From a virus: 24,898 bases of DNA. The stretch spans positions 1 to 24,898 of the IMG/VR virus record IMGVR_UViG_3300034166_001322. The stretch is one strand, 5' to 3'. Position numbers and translations under genes: made by a program. Below the pieces are notes generated by a model that ran no database searches, had not been told where the DNA came from, and saw only the letters and a program-made list of their open reading frames with translations. Shown here piece by piece: positions 8,340 through 15,135 of this stretch. Position 1 is the stretch's first letter; each line of letters starts with the position of its first letter.

Positions 8340-9539
8340 GTGGAAGAAAACCTTTGGCTAAAAGCCATGCGCGAATACTGGCGCGACCCCGTCAACGTGA
8401 TCGGCCCGCCGGGTGCTCTCGTGCGTCGCTGCATCAAAGGTCTGTGGATCGTACTCTCGATCTACGTCCTGTTCTGGATTGCTGGCCCGTCGCAAGTCGC
8501 GAGCTGGCAGCTCTGGATGGAGGACGACCGCCTCGCTCATGATCTCGCCTGGGGCTTCACCTTCGCTTCGGCTCTCTGCTTCGCTGTCGTTGCGTATGCA
8601 GCTGAGGGGTCCAAGCCGATCCGCATCCCGGTGTTCCTGCCGGTGTTCGACGGATCGTGGCGCAACCTGAAAGTCCACACTGCGCGACTGCACCTACCCA
8701 ACGTACGCGTCTCGCTTGGATCCGCGTTCGCGATCAGCCTCTTCCTCATGAGTTTGTTGGGGATGTGGAATTATTACTTGCACGAGAACATCAGGACCGG
8801 CGGCGCTAGCGTCGCGGCGGTCGAGGGTTCGACGTCACGCGTGGCCGAAGCGGAGGCGGCTCTCGCCGCCCACCAAACACAAACGCGCGAGGCCTTGGCC
8901 CAGGTCGATGCGGCCATCGCTCAGACCAGCGCCGGATCTCCGACCGGCAGATCTCGCCTTGTTGACCAACGCACGCGCCTCATGACCAGCGCCGCTGAGA
9001 CCGAGGCCCAGTTGCGCGCCGAGCTGCGCGAAGCGCGCGGCGCGACCGTCGAGGTTCGATCTGTCGCGGCGGATCCGCGCCCGGTCGATGGCATCGTGGC
9101 CGGTGCGACCGGCGTCGAGCGCGGCATCGTCGCTTCGTTTCTAGATCTCATGCGCTCTGGTGTGGTCGAGGCCCTGCTCGTTCTCGGCGTGGGCCTGGGT
9201 CTAGCCGGTGGCACCAGCCAGATCGGCGTGCCTAAAGCCAGGGACGAAGAGCCCGAGCCCGAGGCCGAGCCCGAGCCGGTCGAGGAGACCGAGCCCGCGC
9301 CGCCCGAGCCCGAGCCAGATCTGCCGCGCCGCCGGTACGTCCTGCCGGAAGCGACCGATCAGGATCGCACAGAAGCGTCGGCTGTAGGCCCGCACGCTCC
9401 CGTCCAGGCCAAAGCGCCGGAAACCGACAACGTCGATCCTGGGGCTCCTGAGGCCCAACCAGAGGAGCCGGTAACTGAGGATGACCTCGATGACCCGCTG
9501 GCCCGTGAGTACTACGAAAATAACAAGGAGAACGCGTAA
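8340..9539 (+). CDS. Multi-pass membrane protein with coiled coil and acidic Pro/Glu tail, 399 aa
   Basis: A GTG start with AAGGAG nine bases upstream. Hydrophobic segments appear at about 33-49, 70-90, 127-146 and 276-293. Residues 160-240 between the third and fourth are Ala/Glu/Arg-rich and likely a coiled coil. After the last segment comes an extreme Pro/Glu tract (EPEPEAEPEPVEETEPAPP, about 304-323) and an acidic, probably disordered tail to residue 399. The stop overlaps the ATG of the Hsp70 gene (TAATG), so the two are translationally coupled, and the disordered tail could be a chaperone client or docking site. I do not recognise the family, and a function in the host envelope is inference from topology. 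Confidence 0.72.
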   Translation: MEENLWLKAMREYWRDPVNVIGPPGALVRRCIKGLWIVLSIYVLFWIAGPSQVASWQLWMEDDRLAHDLAWGFTFASALCFAVVAYAAEGSKPIRIPVFLPVFDGSWRNLKVHTARLHLPNVRVSLGSAFAISLFLMSLLGMWNYYLHENIRTGGASVAAVEGSTSRVAEAEAALAAHQTQTREALAQVDAAIAQTSAGSPTGRSRLVDQRTRLMTSAAETEAQLRAELREARGATVEVRSVAADPRPVDGIVAGATGVERGIVASFLDLMRSGVVEALLVLGVGLGLAGGTSQIGVPKARDEEPEPEAEPEPVEETEPAPPEPEPDLPRRRYVLPEATDQDRTEASAVGPHAPVQAKAPETDNVDPGAPEAQPEEPVTEDDLDDPLAREYYENNKENA

Positions 9540-11080
9540 TGGCCGACCGCATCGTAGGCATCGATCTCGGCACCAGCACCAGCGTCGTCGCCGCCCTCGA
9601 TCAGGGTGCGGCCAGGATCCTGGCGTTGGACGAGCGCGAGCGTGTGATCCCCACCGTGGTGAGCATCGCGCAGAACGGTGAGATCGTCGTGGGAGCTATC
9701 GCCCGCGATCAGCTTGAGACCAATCCCGAGTACACGTTCACCGGACTTAAGCGCTTGCTCGGGCGCAAGGCCGACGATCCGCAGATCCTCGAATGGGCCA
9801 AGCTCGTTGCGTACGACATCGTGCCAGGGCCGCAGGGCGAAGCGTTCGTGCGCGGACCTGACAAGATCCACGATCCGGTCGATCTCCTTTCCCACGTCTT
9901 CGCCAAGCTGCGTGAGACCGCACGCCAGACACTCGGTGAAGACGTCAACCGCTGCGTCGTCGGCGTACCCGCTCACTTCGATCTCGATCAGAAGGAAGCG
10001 ATCCGGCGCGCGGCCAAGCTCGGCGGGCTGGAGGCTGTGCGCCTGCTGCCCGAGCCGACGGCTGCTGCGGTGGCATACGGTGTGGACCGCGCGAGCAATC
10101 GCACCATCGCGATCTACGATCTCGGCGGTGGCACGTTTGACATCACGATCTTGAAGATCGCCGGTCAGCGCTTCCGCCCACTGGCCACAGCTGGCGATCC
10201 CTTTCTCGGTGGCGAAGACTTCGACCAGCGCATCATGAGCTGGCTGCTGCAGCGCTTCCGCGAGAAGCACGGCATCGATCTTCGCGACGACCCAAGCGCA
10301 CGCAACCGCGTGCGCCTCGCTGCCGAGAAGGCGAAGGAAAGCCTCAGCGCTCAAGGCGCTCACCGGATCTACGCTCGGAACATTGCGCACAGGCCGCTGC
10401 TGCTGGATCTCGATGAGACCATCGACCGCGCCGACTATGAGAACATGGTGCTCGACCTGATCGATCGGACGCGCGGCCCGTGCCGCGAGGCGCTGCGCGC
10501 TGCGAAGGTTGATGTGCGCGACATCGATGAGGTGGTGCTGGTCGGCGGCATGACGCGGACGCCTGCCGTCGGTGAGCTGGTGCGCGAGATCTTCGGACGT
10601 GTGCCGTCGCGCCGCATCGACCCCATCGCCGCCGTCGCTCTTGGCTGCGCGCTGCAAGGTGCTGCTCTTGCCGGTACGCTGAAGAGCGTGGCGCTGACTG
10701 ACAACACGACGATGCCGTTCTCGGTTCAGGTGGGCAGCGGCGCTCTCATCCCGCTCATCAGGGCTAACACGCCGCTGCCTGCGCGCGAGGAGAAAGTCTT
10801 CGGCATTGCGAACCGCGAAGCTGCAGAGGCAGCGGTGCGCGTCTATCACGGCCAGCGCCGCGTCGCGACGCTGATCGTCAACGACATGCAGGAACAGGTG
10901 AAGAGCGAACCCCTGCTCCGCGTGCAGCTCGACGTCAACGACGACGGGATGCTCACGGTCACCGCTCGCAACCCCGCCACGAAGACCGAGGTCACGCATT
11001 CCGTTCACGCCGACACCGGCATGACGGCCAGCGAGATCCAGGGCCTGCGTGACATTGATGAAGAGGAAGCAGCAGCATGA
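9539..11080 (+). CDS. Hsp70 (DnaK/HscC-like) chaperone with shortened C-terminus, 513 aa
   Basis: The full actin-like ATPase domain is present: phosphate 1 loop GIDLGTSTS (7-15), EPTAAAVAYG (172-181), phosphate 2 DLGGGTFD (194-201), LGGEDFD (223-229), AAEKAKESLS (261-270), adenosine loop VLVGGMTRTP (333-342) and DPIAAVALGCALQGA (361-375). A beta-type substrate-binding domain follows (about 380-490). The protein stops near 513 instead of about 610-640, so most of the C-terminal helical lid is missing, with an acidic EEE end. Length and lid loss resemble HscC. It would bind and release unfolded polypeptides under ATP control. No DnaJ or GrpE gene is visible here, so host co-chaperones would be needed. 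It is coupled to a membrane protein upstream and a microprotein downstream. Confidence 0.93.
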   Translation: MADRIVGIDLGTSTSVVAALDQGAARILALDERERVIPTVVSIAQNGEIVVGAIARDQLETNPEYTFTGLKRLLGRKADDPQILEWAKLVAYDIVPGPQGEAFVRGPDKIHDPVDLLSHVFAKLRETARQTLGEDVNRCVVGVPAHFDLDQKEAIRRAAKLGGLEAVRLLPEPTAAAVAYGVDRASNRTIAIYDLGGGTFDITILKIAGQRFRPLATAGDPFLGGEDFDQRIMSWLLQRFREKHGIDLRDDPSARNRVRLAAEKAKESLSAQGAHRIYARNIAHRPLLLDLDETIDRADYENMVLDLIDRTRGPCREALRAAKVDVRDIDEVVLVGGMTRTPAVGELVREIFGRVPSRRIDPIAAVALGCALQGAALAGTLKSVALTDNTTMPFSVQVGSGALIPLIRANTPLPAREEKVFGIANREAAEAAVRVYHGQRRVATLIVNDMQEQVKSEPLLRVQLDVNDDGMLTVTARNPATKTEVTHSVHADTGMTASEIQGLRDIDEEEAAA

Positions 11081-11211
11081 TCAAGCTAGACCAAGCGTCG
11101 CTCACCAACGCCTTGAACTTTGTGCTCAAGTGGCTGGCCGTTTCCGTCGTCGTCTATTTTGGTTGGAATAAACTCGCGCCCTGGATCGACGGTCTCATCA
11201 CATTTATCTGA
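11077..11211 (+). CDS. 44-aa single-pass membrane microprotein
   Basis: The ATG overlaps the Hsp70 stop (ATGA), and the frame runs 44 codons to TGA at 11209-11211. One hydrophobic segment (about residues 13-30, FVLKWLAVSVVVYFGW) is followed by an amphipathic end (APWIDGLITFI). Translational coupling to a chaperone gene and a clean membrane segment argue for a real gene. It is the last + strand gene before a bidirectional terminator. The function is unknown; it could anchor or modulate the Hsp70 or the upstream membrane protein. Confidence 0.6.
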   Translation: MIKLDQASLTNALNFVLKWLAVSVVVYFGWNKLAPWIDGLITFI

Positions 11212-11310
11212 CGCCTGCGCCGCGCGCTGTCGCGCGCCGATCTGACGAGGATCCGTCCTCAGAAAGAGAGCGCGGCAAACGCTAGCGCAGAAGCGGTGCC
11301 TGAAATGCAA

Positions 11311-11337
11311 AACGCCCCGGCGATTAGCCGGGGCGTT
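11311..11337. terminator. Bidirectional intrinsic terminator between convergent genes
   Basis: A perfect 11-bp stem (AACGCCCCGGC / GCCGGGGCGTT) with a GATTA loop lies between the end of the + strand Hsp70 group and the end of the - strand gene at 11359. On the - strand the stem is followed by TTTT, so termination is probably stronger in that direction. Bases 11212-11310 hold no gene that I can support. Confidence 0.85.
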
Positions 11338-11358
11338 TCACTTTGGTGGGCGCTGGCC

Positions 11359-12078
11359 TTAGTCCTTGCGACCGCCAGCGAAGATCTTGAGGCCGCCCGC
11401 CTTCTTCTTCTCAGCTGCCTTCTTCTCAGCAGCGCGACGGCGGCGGGTTTCCGCACCTTGCTTCGCAGCGGCGCTGCGCTTCAGGTGCTCGAACTCTGCC
11501 TTCGTCATCGGGGCCGGAATGCGAAGCACGTCGGCACCGAAGAGTAGGATGGCCTGGAAGAAGATCGCCATCCAGAACTCAAAGTCCAGAACAGACAGAG
11601 CGATTGAGCCCGGCGTCTTTTCTTGGATGCGCCAGCGAGCAGCGTTACGCTCCATCACATCCGACTGGGGGTCTTCGACAACGTCGAGATCCAGTTGGTA
11701 CGACGACGGGTGGCCCGCCATTGCAGGCGTCGAGTAGGCGAGCCACTCGTCCTGCATGTTGTCGGCCTTCACAGCCGAACCGAAGAACGACGCCGGGACA
11801 ATCGCTAGGGCGATGGCCAGCACGCGAGCCGGGAAGGCGCGAGCGCGGACGTGGCCACGGTAGTCTTCCTTCAGCGAGCCAGCGACTGCGAAGGACACGA
11901 CAGCGAGCAAAGCGAAGATGCCCGAGATCATGGCCCAGCTGATGCCAGCGAAACCGTCGTTCTCGTGAAGCGCACCCACGATGGAGCGTGTCTCGACGGT
12001 GATGACAGCGACGACGATCAAGACGCCGATGCCGATGGAGGCCCATTGGTGGCCCTTCAGATCTTTAAAGTTAATCAT
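11359..12078 (-). CDS. Multi-pass membrane protein with basic C-terminal tail, 239 aa
   Basis: The start chosen is ATG at 12078, preceded by AAGGAG; the frame extends further upstream but across its own promoter. Hydrophobic segments lie at about residues 15-34 (WASIGIGVLIVVAVI), 44-67, 87-108 and 156-178. The C-terminal 45 residues are Lys/Arg/Ala-rich (EKKAAEKKKAGG), cytoplasmic by the positive-inside rule. A central region (115-150) is polar. I do not recognise the family. It has its own operator-bearing promoter (12115-12144) and terminator (11311-11337), so it is a single-gene unit, probably an early or host-takeover membrane protein by that regulation. Confidence 0.75.
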   Translation of the reverse strand: MINFKDLKGHQWASIGIGVLIVVAVITVETRSIVGALHENDGFAGISWAMISGIFALLAVVSFAVAGSLKEDYRGHVRARAFPARVLAIALAIVPASFFGSAVKADNMQDEWLAYSTPAMAGHPSSYQLDLDVVEDPQSDVMERNAARWRIQEKTPGSIALSVLDFEFWMAIFFQAILLFGADVLRIPAPMTKAEFEHLKRSAAAKQGAETRRRRAAEKKAAEKKKAGGLKIFAGGRKD

Positions 12079-12114
12079 GTTGGTCAGCTCCTTGCCCTCT
12101 CCGGGGCGGCGCAT

Positions 12115-12144
12115 TCTATAACGCAACTCGCTCTGGATGTCCAG
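12115..12144 (-). promoter_or_regulatory. Module A: promoter with CTGGACATCCAG operator over the -35
   Basis: On the - strand, -10 TATAGA (12115-12120) is 17 bp from TGGACA (12138-12143), a five-of-six match to TTGACA that lies inside the 12-bp palindrome at 12133-12144. A protein bound to the palindrome would cover the -35. It drives the gene at 11359-12078. Confidence 0.7.
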
Positions 12145-12149
12145 CGTAC

Positions 12150-12176
12150 AAAAAAAGCCCCGCTCTCGCGGGGCTT
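12150..12176 (-). terminator. Intrinsic terminator after the 179-aa gene
   Basis: A 9-bp stem AAGCCCCGC / GCGGGGCTT with a 4-base loop is followed on the - strand by seven T. It separates the gene at 12200 from module A. Confidence 0.88.
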
Positions 12177-12199
12177 CAAGTTAGTTGGTCGGGAGCGAC

Positions 12200-12739
12200 C
12201 TAGAGAACAACGGTCCAGCAATTCTTGTCGAGCTGGTAACCGACTTGCGCCGCTGCGTGGCGCGCAATGAGCCGCGCGATGCGTTGGCTGCGGCGGTTGA
12301 TCTTTGAGCCCTCGCTAAAGTAATCGAAATACCAGCCAGGAACGCGGGCCGGATGGTCGTCGCCGAGATTGATGAGCGGGACGTGAACGCGAACATGCGT
12401 GCCGCTCTTCGATGCGATGATGCCAGCTTTGCGAAGCTTAGCGGCAACCTTCGTCGCGCGCTTATCGGCGTCGGTCACCTTGCTCTTCTTGATCTCGTTC
12501 GCCTTCGCGTTCGTGATGACTTCAACCTTCAGCGTCTTCGCCTCGACAAAATTGCCGCTCTTAGCGTAGCGGCTTGTGACCGCGTTCGCGAGATCCAGGC
12601 GCGACGCCCAACCGGCGTCGGTCCACTTGTTTGGTTCGCGCTTGCTGCGCACCGCAGTCATGTACGCGTACGTACGGCTCTGCGATGAGCGACGGAGGAT
12701 TGTGCCGTCGGGTGCGATAGCTTGGAAATGTGTGGTCAT
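12200..12739 (-). CDS. Unknown protein, 179 aa, basic and helical
   Basis: ATG at 12739 with GGAG eight bases upstream; TAG at 12200. The sequence is rich in Lys, Arg and Ala. The middle (TNAKANEIKKSKVTDADKR, then ATKVAAKLRKAGI) looks helical and basic, and the C-terminal third (RSQRIARLIARHAAAQVG) is also a basic helix, which would suit nucleic-acid binding. There is no Cys pair, signal peptide or membrane segment, and I recognise no family. It has its own operator promoter (module B) and its own terminator, so it is probably expressed with the other operator-controlled early genes. Confidence 0.72.
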   Translation of the reverse strand: MTTHFQAIAPDGTILRRSSQSRTYAYMTAVRSKREPNKWTDAGWASRLDLANAVTSRYAKSGNFVEAKTLKVEVITNAKANEIKKSKVTDADKRATKVAAKLRKAGIIASKSGTHVRVHVPLINLGDDHPARVPGWYFDYFSEGSKINRRSQRIARLIARHAAAQVGYQLDKNCWTVVL

Positions 12740-12771
12740 GTGGTCAGCTCCGTGTGTTGTCGTTGGCCGAT

Positions 12772-12800
12772 TGTATAATCTGGATGTCCAGATAGGTCAA
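12772..12800 (-). promoter_or_regulatory. Module B: promoter with operator in the spacer; upstream stop codon inside the -35
   Basis: Reading the - strand, TTGACC (12795-12800), a 17-bp spacer holding CTGGACATCCAG (12780-12791), then TATACA (12772-12777). The TGA stop of the preceding gene (12797-12799) is the TGA within TTGACC. No terminator hairpin separates the two genes. Confidence 0.82.
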
Positions 12801-12985
12801 TAGCCCAGCGCTTCCAGCAGCTGGCGACGGCTGACCATGCCATCCTTCACCTCGACCACAACCCACCCGGCGTCATCGCCCGTGCCTTGTAGCGCGGCCA
12901 GTGTGGTGCCGTGGGCGCGAGCGATGCGCTCGGCGATGGCGACGCCACACGTCTCTTCTTCGTCGGCCCAATCTTCGCTGGTCAT
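12797..12985 (-). CDS. Small acidic protein, 62 aa
   Basis: ATG at 12985 has AGAGGAG about ten bases upstream. The N-terminus is acidic (TSEDWADEEETCG), followed by a short helical part and a beta-like stretch (WVVVEVKDGMVSRRQLLEAL). The end, DGMVSRRQLLEALGY, resembles the small helix seen in many phage proteins of unknown role. There is no promoter in the 54-bp gap before it, only a terminator hairpin (13012-13033), so expression depends on read-through from 13040-13426. Its stop codon lies in the -35 of the next promoter. Confidence 0.62.
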   Translation of the reverse strand: MTSEDWADEEETCGVAIAERIARAHGTTLAALQGTGDDAGWVVVEVKDGMVSRRQLLEALGY

Positions 12986-13011
12986 GTGATGTCTCCTCTA
13001 CTTAAAGCAAA

Positions 13012-13033
13012 AGCCCCGCCTTGCGGCGGGGCT
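13012..13033 (-). terminator. Intrinsic terminator or attenuator after the DUF6011-like gene
   Basis: A 9-bp stem AGCCCCGCC / GGCGGGGCT with a TTGC loop, then TTTTGCTTT on the - strand. The downstream gene at 12985 has no promoter of its own, so termination here may be partial. Confidence 0.8.
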
Positions 13034-13039
13034 CTCAGG

Positions 13040-13426
13040 TTAGCGCTTGGCGCACTCGGGACCGAGGCCGGTCTTGATGCTCTCGGGAACGGTGAGCTTC
13101 CGAGCGCAGCGACCGCACCGGCCTTCGTGGTGGATCTCCAGATCCGCGTGGTTCGGATTGCGGATCGCGAAGTCCAGTGCTTTCACCGGCAGGCTGTCCG
13201 CGTTCATGCGGGACTTGGCGGTGAGACGAACGCCGCGCTGTGAAGCGAGGCCGAGGTAGACGTAGTCTACCTCGTTGTTGGGGCCAGCGAGGAGAGAGGC
13301 GAAGAACGTGTCGCCATCTTTGGCCTTGCGGACCCGGTAGGTGTAACGAGCTTGGGTCTTCTTGGAGACCACGGTGACCGTGGCGTTACCGGCGAAGATG
13401 AAGCTGGCTGCGTCTTGAACTTGCAT
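13040..13426 (-). CDS. DUF6011-like zinc-binding protein, 128 aa
   Basis: The start chosen is ATG at 13426, since longer readings would run through the promoter at 13452-13480. The C-terminus carries GRCGRCARKLTVPESIKTGLG, then GPEC: Cys104, Cys107 and Cys125 with the L-x-x-P-x-S spacing typical of DUF6011, a small phage and actinobacterial zinc-finger-like motif. Residues 15-80 are beta-rich (TVTVVSKKTQARYTYRVRKA), the usual partner domain in such proteins. It probably binds zinc and perhaps nucleic acid; the biological role is not known. It has its own operator promoter (module C). Confidence 0.78.
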   Translation of the reverse strand: MQVQDAASFIFAGNATVTVVSKKTQARYTYRVRKAKDGDTFFASLLAGPNNEVDYVYLGLASQRGVRLTAKSRMNADSLPVKALDFAIRNPNHADLEIHHEGRCGRCARKLTVPESIKTGLGPECAKR

Positions 13427-13451
13427 GTTGCACCTCGTTGTGGAGGCCCAT

Positions 13452-13480
13452 TGTATAACTGGACATCCAGACAAAGTCAA
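13452..13480 (-). promoter_or_regulatory. Module C: promoter with CTGGATGTCCAG operator in the spacer
   Basis: On the - strand: TTGACT (13475-13480), 17-bp spacer containing the palindrome (13459-13470), TATACA (13452-13457). The -35 begins in the descending arm of the terminator at 13478-13507. Confidence 0.85.
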
Positions 13481-13507
13481 ACGCCCCACCTTTCGATGGG
13501 GCGTTTG
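13478..13507 (-). terminator. Intrinsic terminator whose 3' arm and T-tract form the next -35
   Basis: An 11-bp perfect stem (CAAACGCCCCA / TGGGGCGTTTG) with an 8-base loop; on the - strand the arm runs on as GTTTGACTTTG, giving both the T-rich tail and the TTGACT box of module C. It lies just after the stop of the gene at 13517. Confidence 0.82.
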
Positions 13508-13516
13508 CTCTCTGAT

Positions 13517-13858
13517 TTACTCCACGTCCCAGACGAACGAGGAGCACAAGCCGCAGACGAACGCGGTTGTGCGTGCCGCAACCATGCGCTTGCGAGCGGC
13601 GGCAACTAATGATGCGCGCTTCAGCGTCATCACGCGGCGTGCTTCGTACACCTCACGCTCTCGTGCTTCCTTCGCGATGGCGTCGAAGTCAGCCGCCGCG
13701 CGCTCCTGCGCTTCCGACAAGTCCAGGCCGCGATCCATGAACCGGCGAACCGCATCGCTCGCCTGCCCGAAAGCGCCCTCGTTCACCGCGTCCTGCTCGC
13801 GGCAGGACAAAGCGCCCCAATCAGCCGCCGCGCGTTCGTCAATGTTTTGGTCGATCAT
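13517..13858 (-). CDS. Unknown helical protein with C-terminal CxxC, 113 aa
   Basis: ATG at 13858 preceded by GGAG; TAA at 13517-13519. The body is Ala/Arg/Glu-rich and helical, with repeated AxxxFD and AREREVYEARR stretches that could form a coiled coil. The end FVCGLCSSFVWDVE has a CxxC pair, perhaps metal binding or redox. There is no signal peptide or membrane segment, and I recognise no family. It is a single-gene unit between module D and the terminator at 13478-13507. Confidence 0.7.
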   Translation of the reverse strand: MIDQNIDERAAADWGALSCREQDAVNEGAFGQASDAVRRFMDRGLDLSEAQERAAADFDAIAKEAREREVYEARRVMTLKRASLVAAARKRMVAARTTAFVCGLCSSFVWDVE

Positions 13859-13883
13859 CGCTCTAACTCCGTGGTGAGCCCAT

Positions 13884-13912
13884 CATATAATCTGGATGTC
13901 CAGAAAAGTAAA
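13884..13912 (-). promoter_or_regulatory. Module D: promoter with CTGGACATCCAG operator in the spacer
   Basis: On the - strand: TTTACT (13907-13912), 17-bp spacer with the palindrome at 13892-13903, TATATG (13884-13889). The -35 is made from the T-tract of the terminator at 13910-13935. Confidence 0.8.
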
Positions 13913-13935
13913 GCCCCGCCTTTCAGCGGGGCTTT
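13910..13935 (-). terminator. Intrinsic terminator after the 100-aa gene, fused to module D
   Basis: A 10-bp stem (AAAGCCCCGC / GCGGGGCTTT) with a 6-base loop; the - strand continues ACTTTT. It begins five bases after the stop of the gene at 13941 and shares bases 13910-13912 with the next -35. Confidence 0.85.
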
Positions 13936-13940
13936 TCAGT

Positions 13941-14243
13941 TTACCGGCGGGAGAGATCCAGTGCGTCTCGCACCTTCACCAGCTTGTTCGCTTCGCGAAC
14001 GTCCTGCGGTGGGCAGTTCTCCAGAATGTACTGGCAACCCTCGGGCGTGAGCGTCCACCCGTCAGGCTTGATGCGTGCCAGGATCTCCATCGGTCGGCAG
14101 ACTTCCTGGGGAAGCTCCTTGTTGTTCTCGTCCCAATAGCGACGAGTGGCGAGATCGCCGCCGGGCGAAGTCAACATCAGATCGCCTCGGGCCGAGACCA
14201 TCAGCTTGGTGACTACGCGGTTGTGCCATGCTTGTGCTTGCAT
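13941..14243 (-). CDS. Unknown protein, 100 aa
   Basis: ATG at 14243 with GAGGAG about nine bases upstream; TAA at 13941. The central part (ATRRYWDENNKELPQEVCRP) is polar. A later stretch, PDGWTLTPEGCQYILENCP, has the LTPEG element seen in winged-helix and other small regulatory domains, but I would not assign a family from that alone. It is a single-gene unit with module E upstream and a terminator five bases after the stop. Confidence 0.7.
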   Translation of the reverse strand: MQAQAWHNRVVTKLMVSARGDLMLTSPGGDLATRRYWDENNKELPQEVCRPMEILARIKPDGWTLTPEGCQYILENCPPQDVREANKLVKVRDALDLSRR

Positions 14244-14266
14244 CTGTGTGCTCCTCGTGAGCCCAT

Positions 14267-14295
14267 CGTATAATCTGGATGTCCAGAAAAGTAAA
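14267..14295 (-). promoter_or_regulatory. Module E: promoter with CTGGACATCCAG operator in the spacer
   Basis: On the - strand: TTTACT (14290-14295), 17-bp spacer with the palindrome at 14275-14286, TATACG (14267-14272). The bases from -35 to -10 are nearly identical to module D, so D and E look like recent copies. Confidence 0.8.
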
Positions 14296-14318
14296 GGCCC
14301 CGCCGAAGCGGGGCCTTT
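14293..14318 (-). terminator. Intrinsic terminator after the metalloprotease gene, fused to module E
   Basis: An 11-bp perfect stem (AAAGGCCCCGC / GCGGGGCCTTT) with loop CGAA on the + strand; on the - strand a TTCG tetraloop and a TTTACTTTT tail that also supplies the -35 of module E. Confidence 0.88.
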
Positions 14319-14322
14319 CTTT

Positions 14323-15060
14323 CTACAGCAAGTTTGACGGGACGTACTTCCAGGCTTTGGCTCGCGCCTCGGCCTCGGTCATCGGGACGTTCCAGCGCTT
14401 CGCGTCGTTAAGGTAGAACGTGGTCTGCGCTTCGATCCACGCCTCGCACTTCGCGATGCGCTTCGCTTCGGCGCGAGCCCGAGCCTTCTCGGCGAACGCG
14501 GCGCGAGCCGCGATCTGAGCTGGCGTCGCTGCTTTCACCGCACGCTTCACCGGCTTGGTGAACTTGACGCCGTGGGCCTTGAAGCTGGCCTTCAGTTGAT
14601 CGTGAGCTTCCTTGCCCATGATGAACTTCACGACGTCGAGGTAGATCGCGGCGAAGCGCCAGCCGTGCGACGCACGCTCGTACGGGTTCTCGTTGGTCGA
14701 GAAGATGTCGTTCAGCTCGTGAGCCATCTCGTGGCACACGATCCAATCGAGCATCGCAGGCGGGCCGTACTTGACGTAGCCGCCGTAGCTGGCAGCGCCA
14801 CCGCGCTTGCGGCGGGTGTCGATCTTCACCGTGACCGAGCGACCTGGGCGACCGCCACGATACTTCGTGTTCAGGCGCTTCGACATCCCGATCTTCCAGT
14901 GCAGCGCTTCCATCTCTTCAACCGACACGCGGTTGCCGAGCTTCATTGCACCGGGCGTAGCGCCCGGCGCGCCGCTCAGTACGCGGCCAGGGTAGTACGA
15001 AAACACAGCGCGCTCTGCCTTGTAGAGCTTGCTGCGTTGTGTGTCTTTTGCTCGTGCCAT
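14323..15060 (-). CDS. HExxH zinc metalloprotease-like protein (SprT-like), 245 aa
   Basis: The motif CHEMAHELND (His110, Glu111, His114) is a zincin active site, and a downstream SHGWRF (His132) is well placed as third zinc ligand, as in SprT-type proteins where HExxH is followed by HGxxF. The N-terminal 100 residues are basic (KRLNTKYRGGRPGRSVTVK). The C-terminal 80 residues are a long Ala/Lys/Arg helix followed by a compact end. SprT-family proteins cleave DNA-bound proteins or occur as uncharacterised phage proteins; a DNA-associated protease is a reasonable guess, not a demonstration. The ATG at 15060 has GAGGAG upstream. No membrane segment. Confidence 0.72.
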   Translation of the reverse strand: MARAKDTQRSKLYKAERAVFSYYPGRVLSGAPGATPGAMKLGNRVSVEEMEALHWKIGMSKRLNTKYRGGRPGRSVTVKIDTRRKRGGAASYGGYVKYGPPAMLDWIVCHEMAHELNDIFSTNENPYERASHGWRFAAIYLDVVKFIMGKEAHDQLKASFKAHGVKFTKPVKRAVKAATPAQIAARAAFAEKARARAEAKRIAKCEAWIEAQTTFYLNDAKRWNVPMTEAEARAKAWKYVPSNLL

Positions 15061-15090
15061 GTGGTCTTGCTCCTCGTCGTCAGGCGAGGA

Positions 15091-15131
15091 GCCTTACCAC
15101 GGCAGCGTTTAATAGTCAACTGGACATCCAG
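15091..15131 (-). promoter_or_regulatory. Module F: CTGGATGTCCAG operator abutting a weaker promoter
   Basis: The palindrome is at 15120-15131, only four bases after the TAG stop of the RHH gene. Directly downstream on the - strand comes TTGACT (15114-15119), 17 bp, then TAAGGC (15091-15096), a poor -10. Here the operator lies upstream of the -35 instead of in the spacer, so regulation may differ from the other modules. No terminator is seen before it. Confidence 0.6.
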
Positions 15132-15135
15132 ATGC

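Noticed and set aside
9512-11008. A 498-codon open frame on the - strand opposite the Hsp70 gene
   Set aside because: It mirrors a strongly supported Hsp70 gene. Long antisense frames are expected from GC-rich codon bias, and the reading shows no domain or ribosome site.
12772-12800. The spacer operator as a MerR-type activator site
   Set aside because: MerR sites need a long 19-20 bp spacer; here it is 17 bp, the optimum for unassisted sigma70 binding, so repression is more likely.
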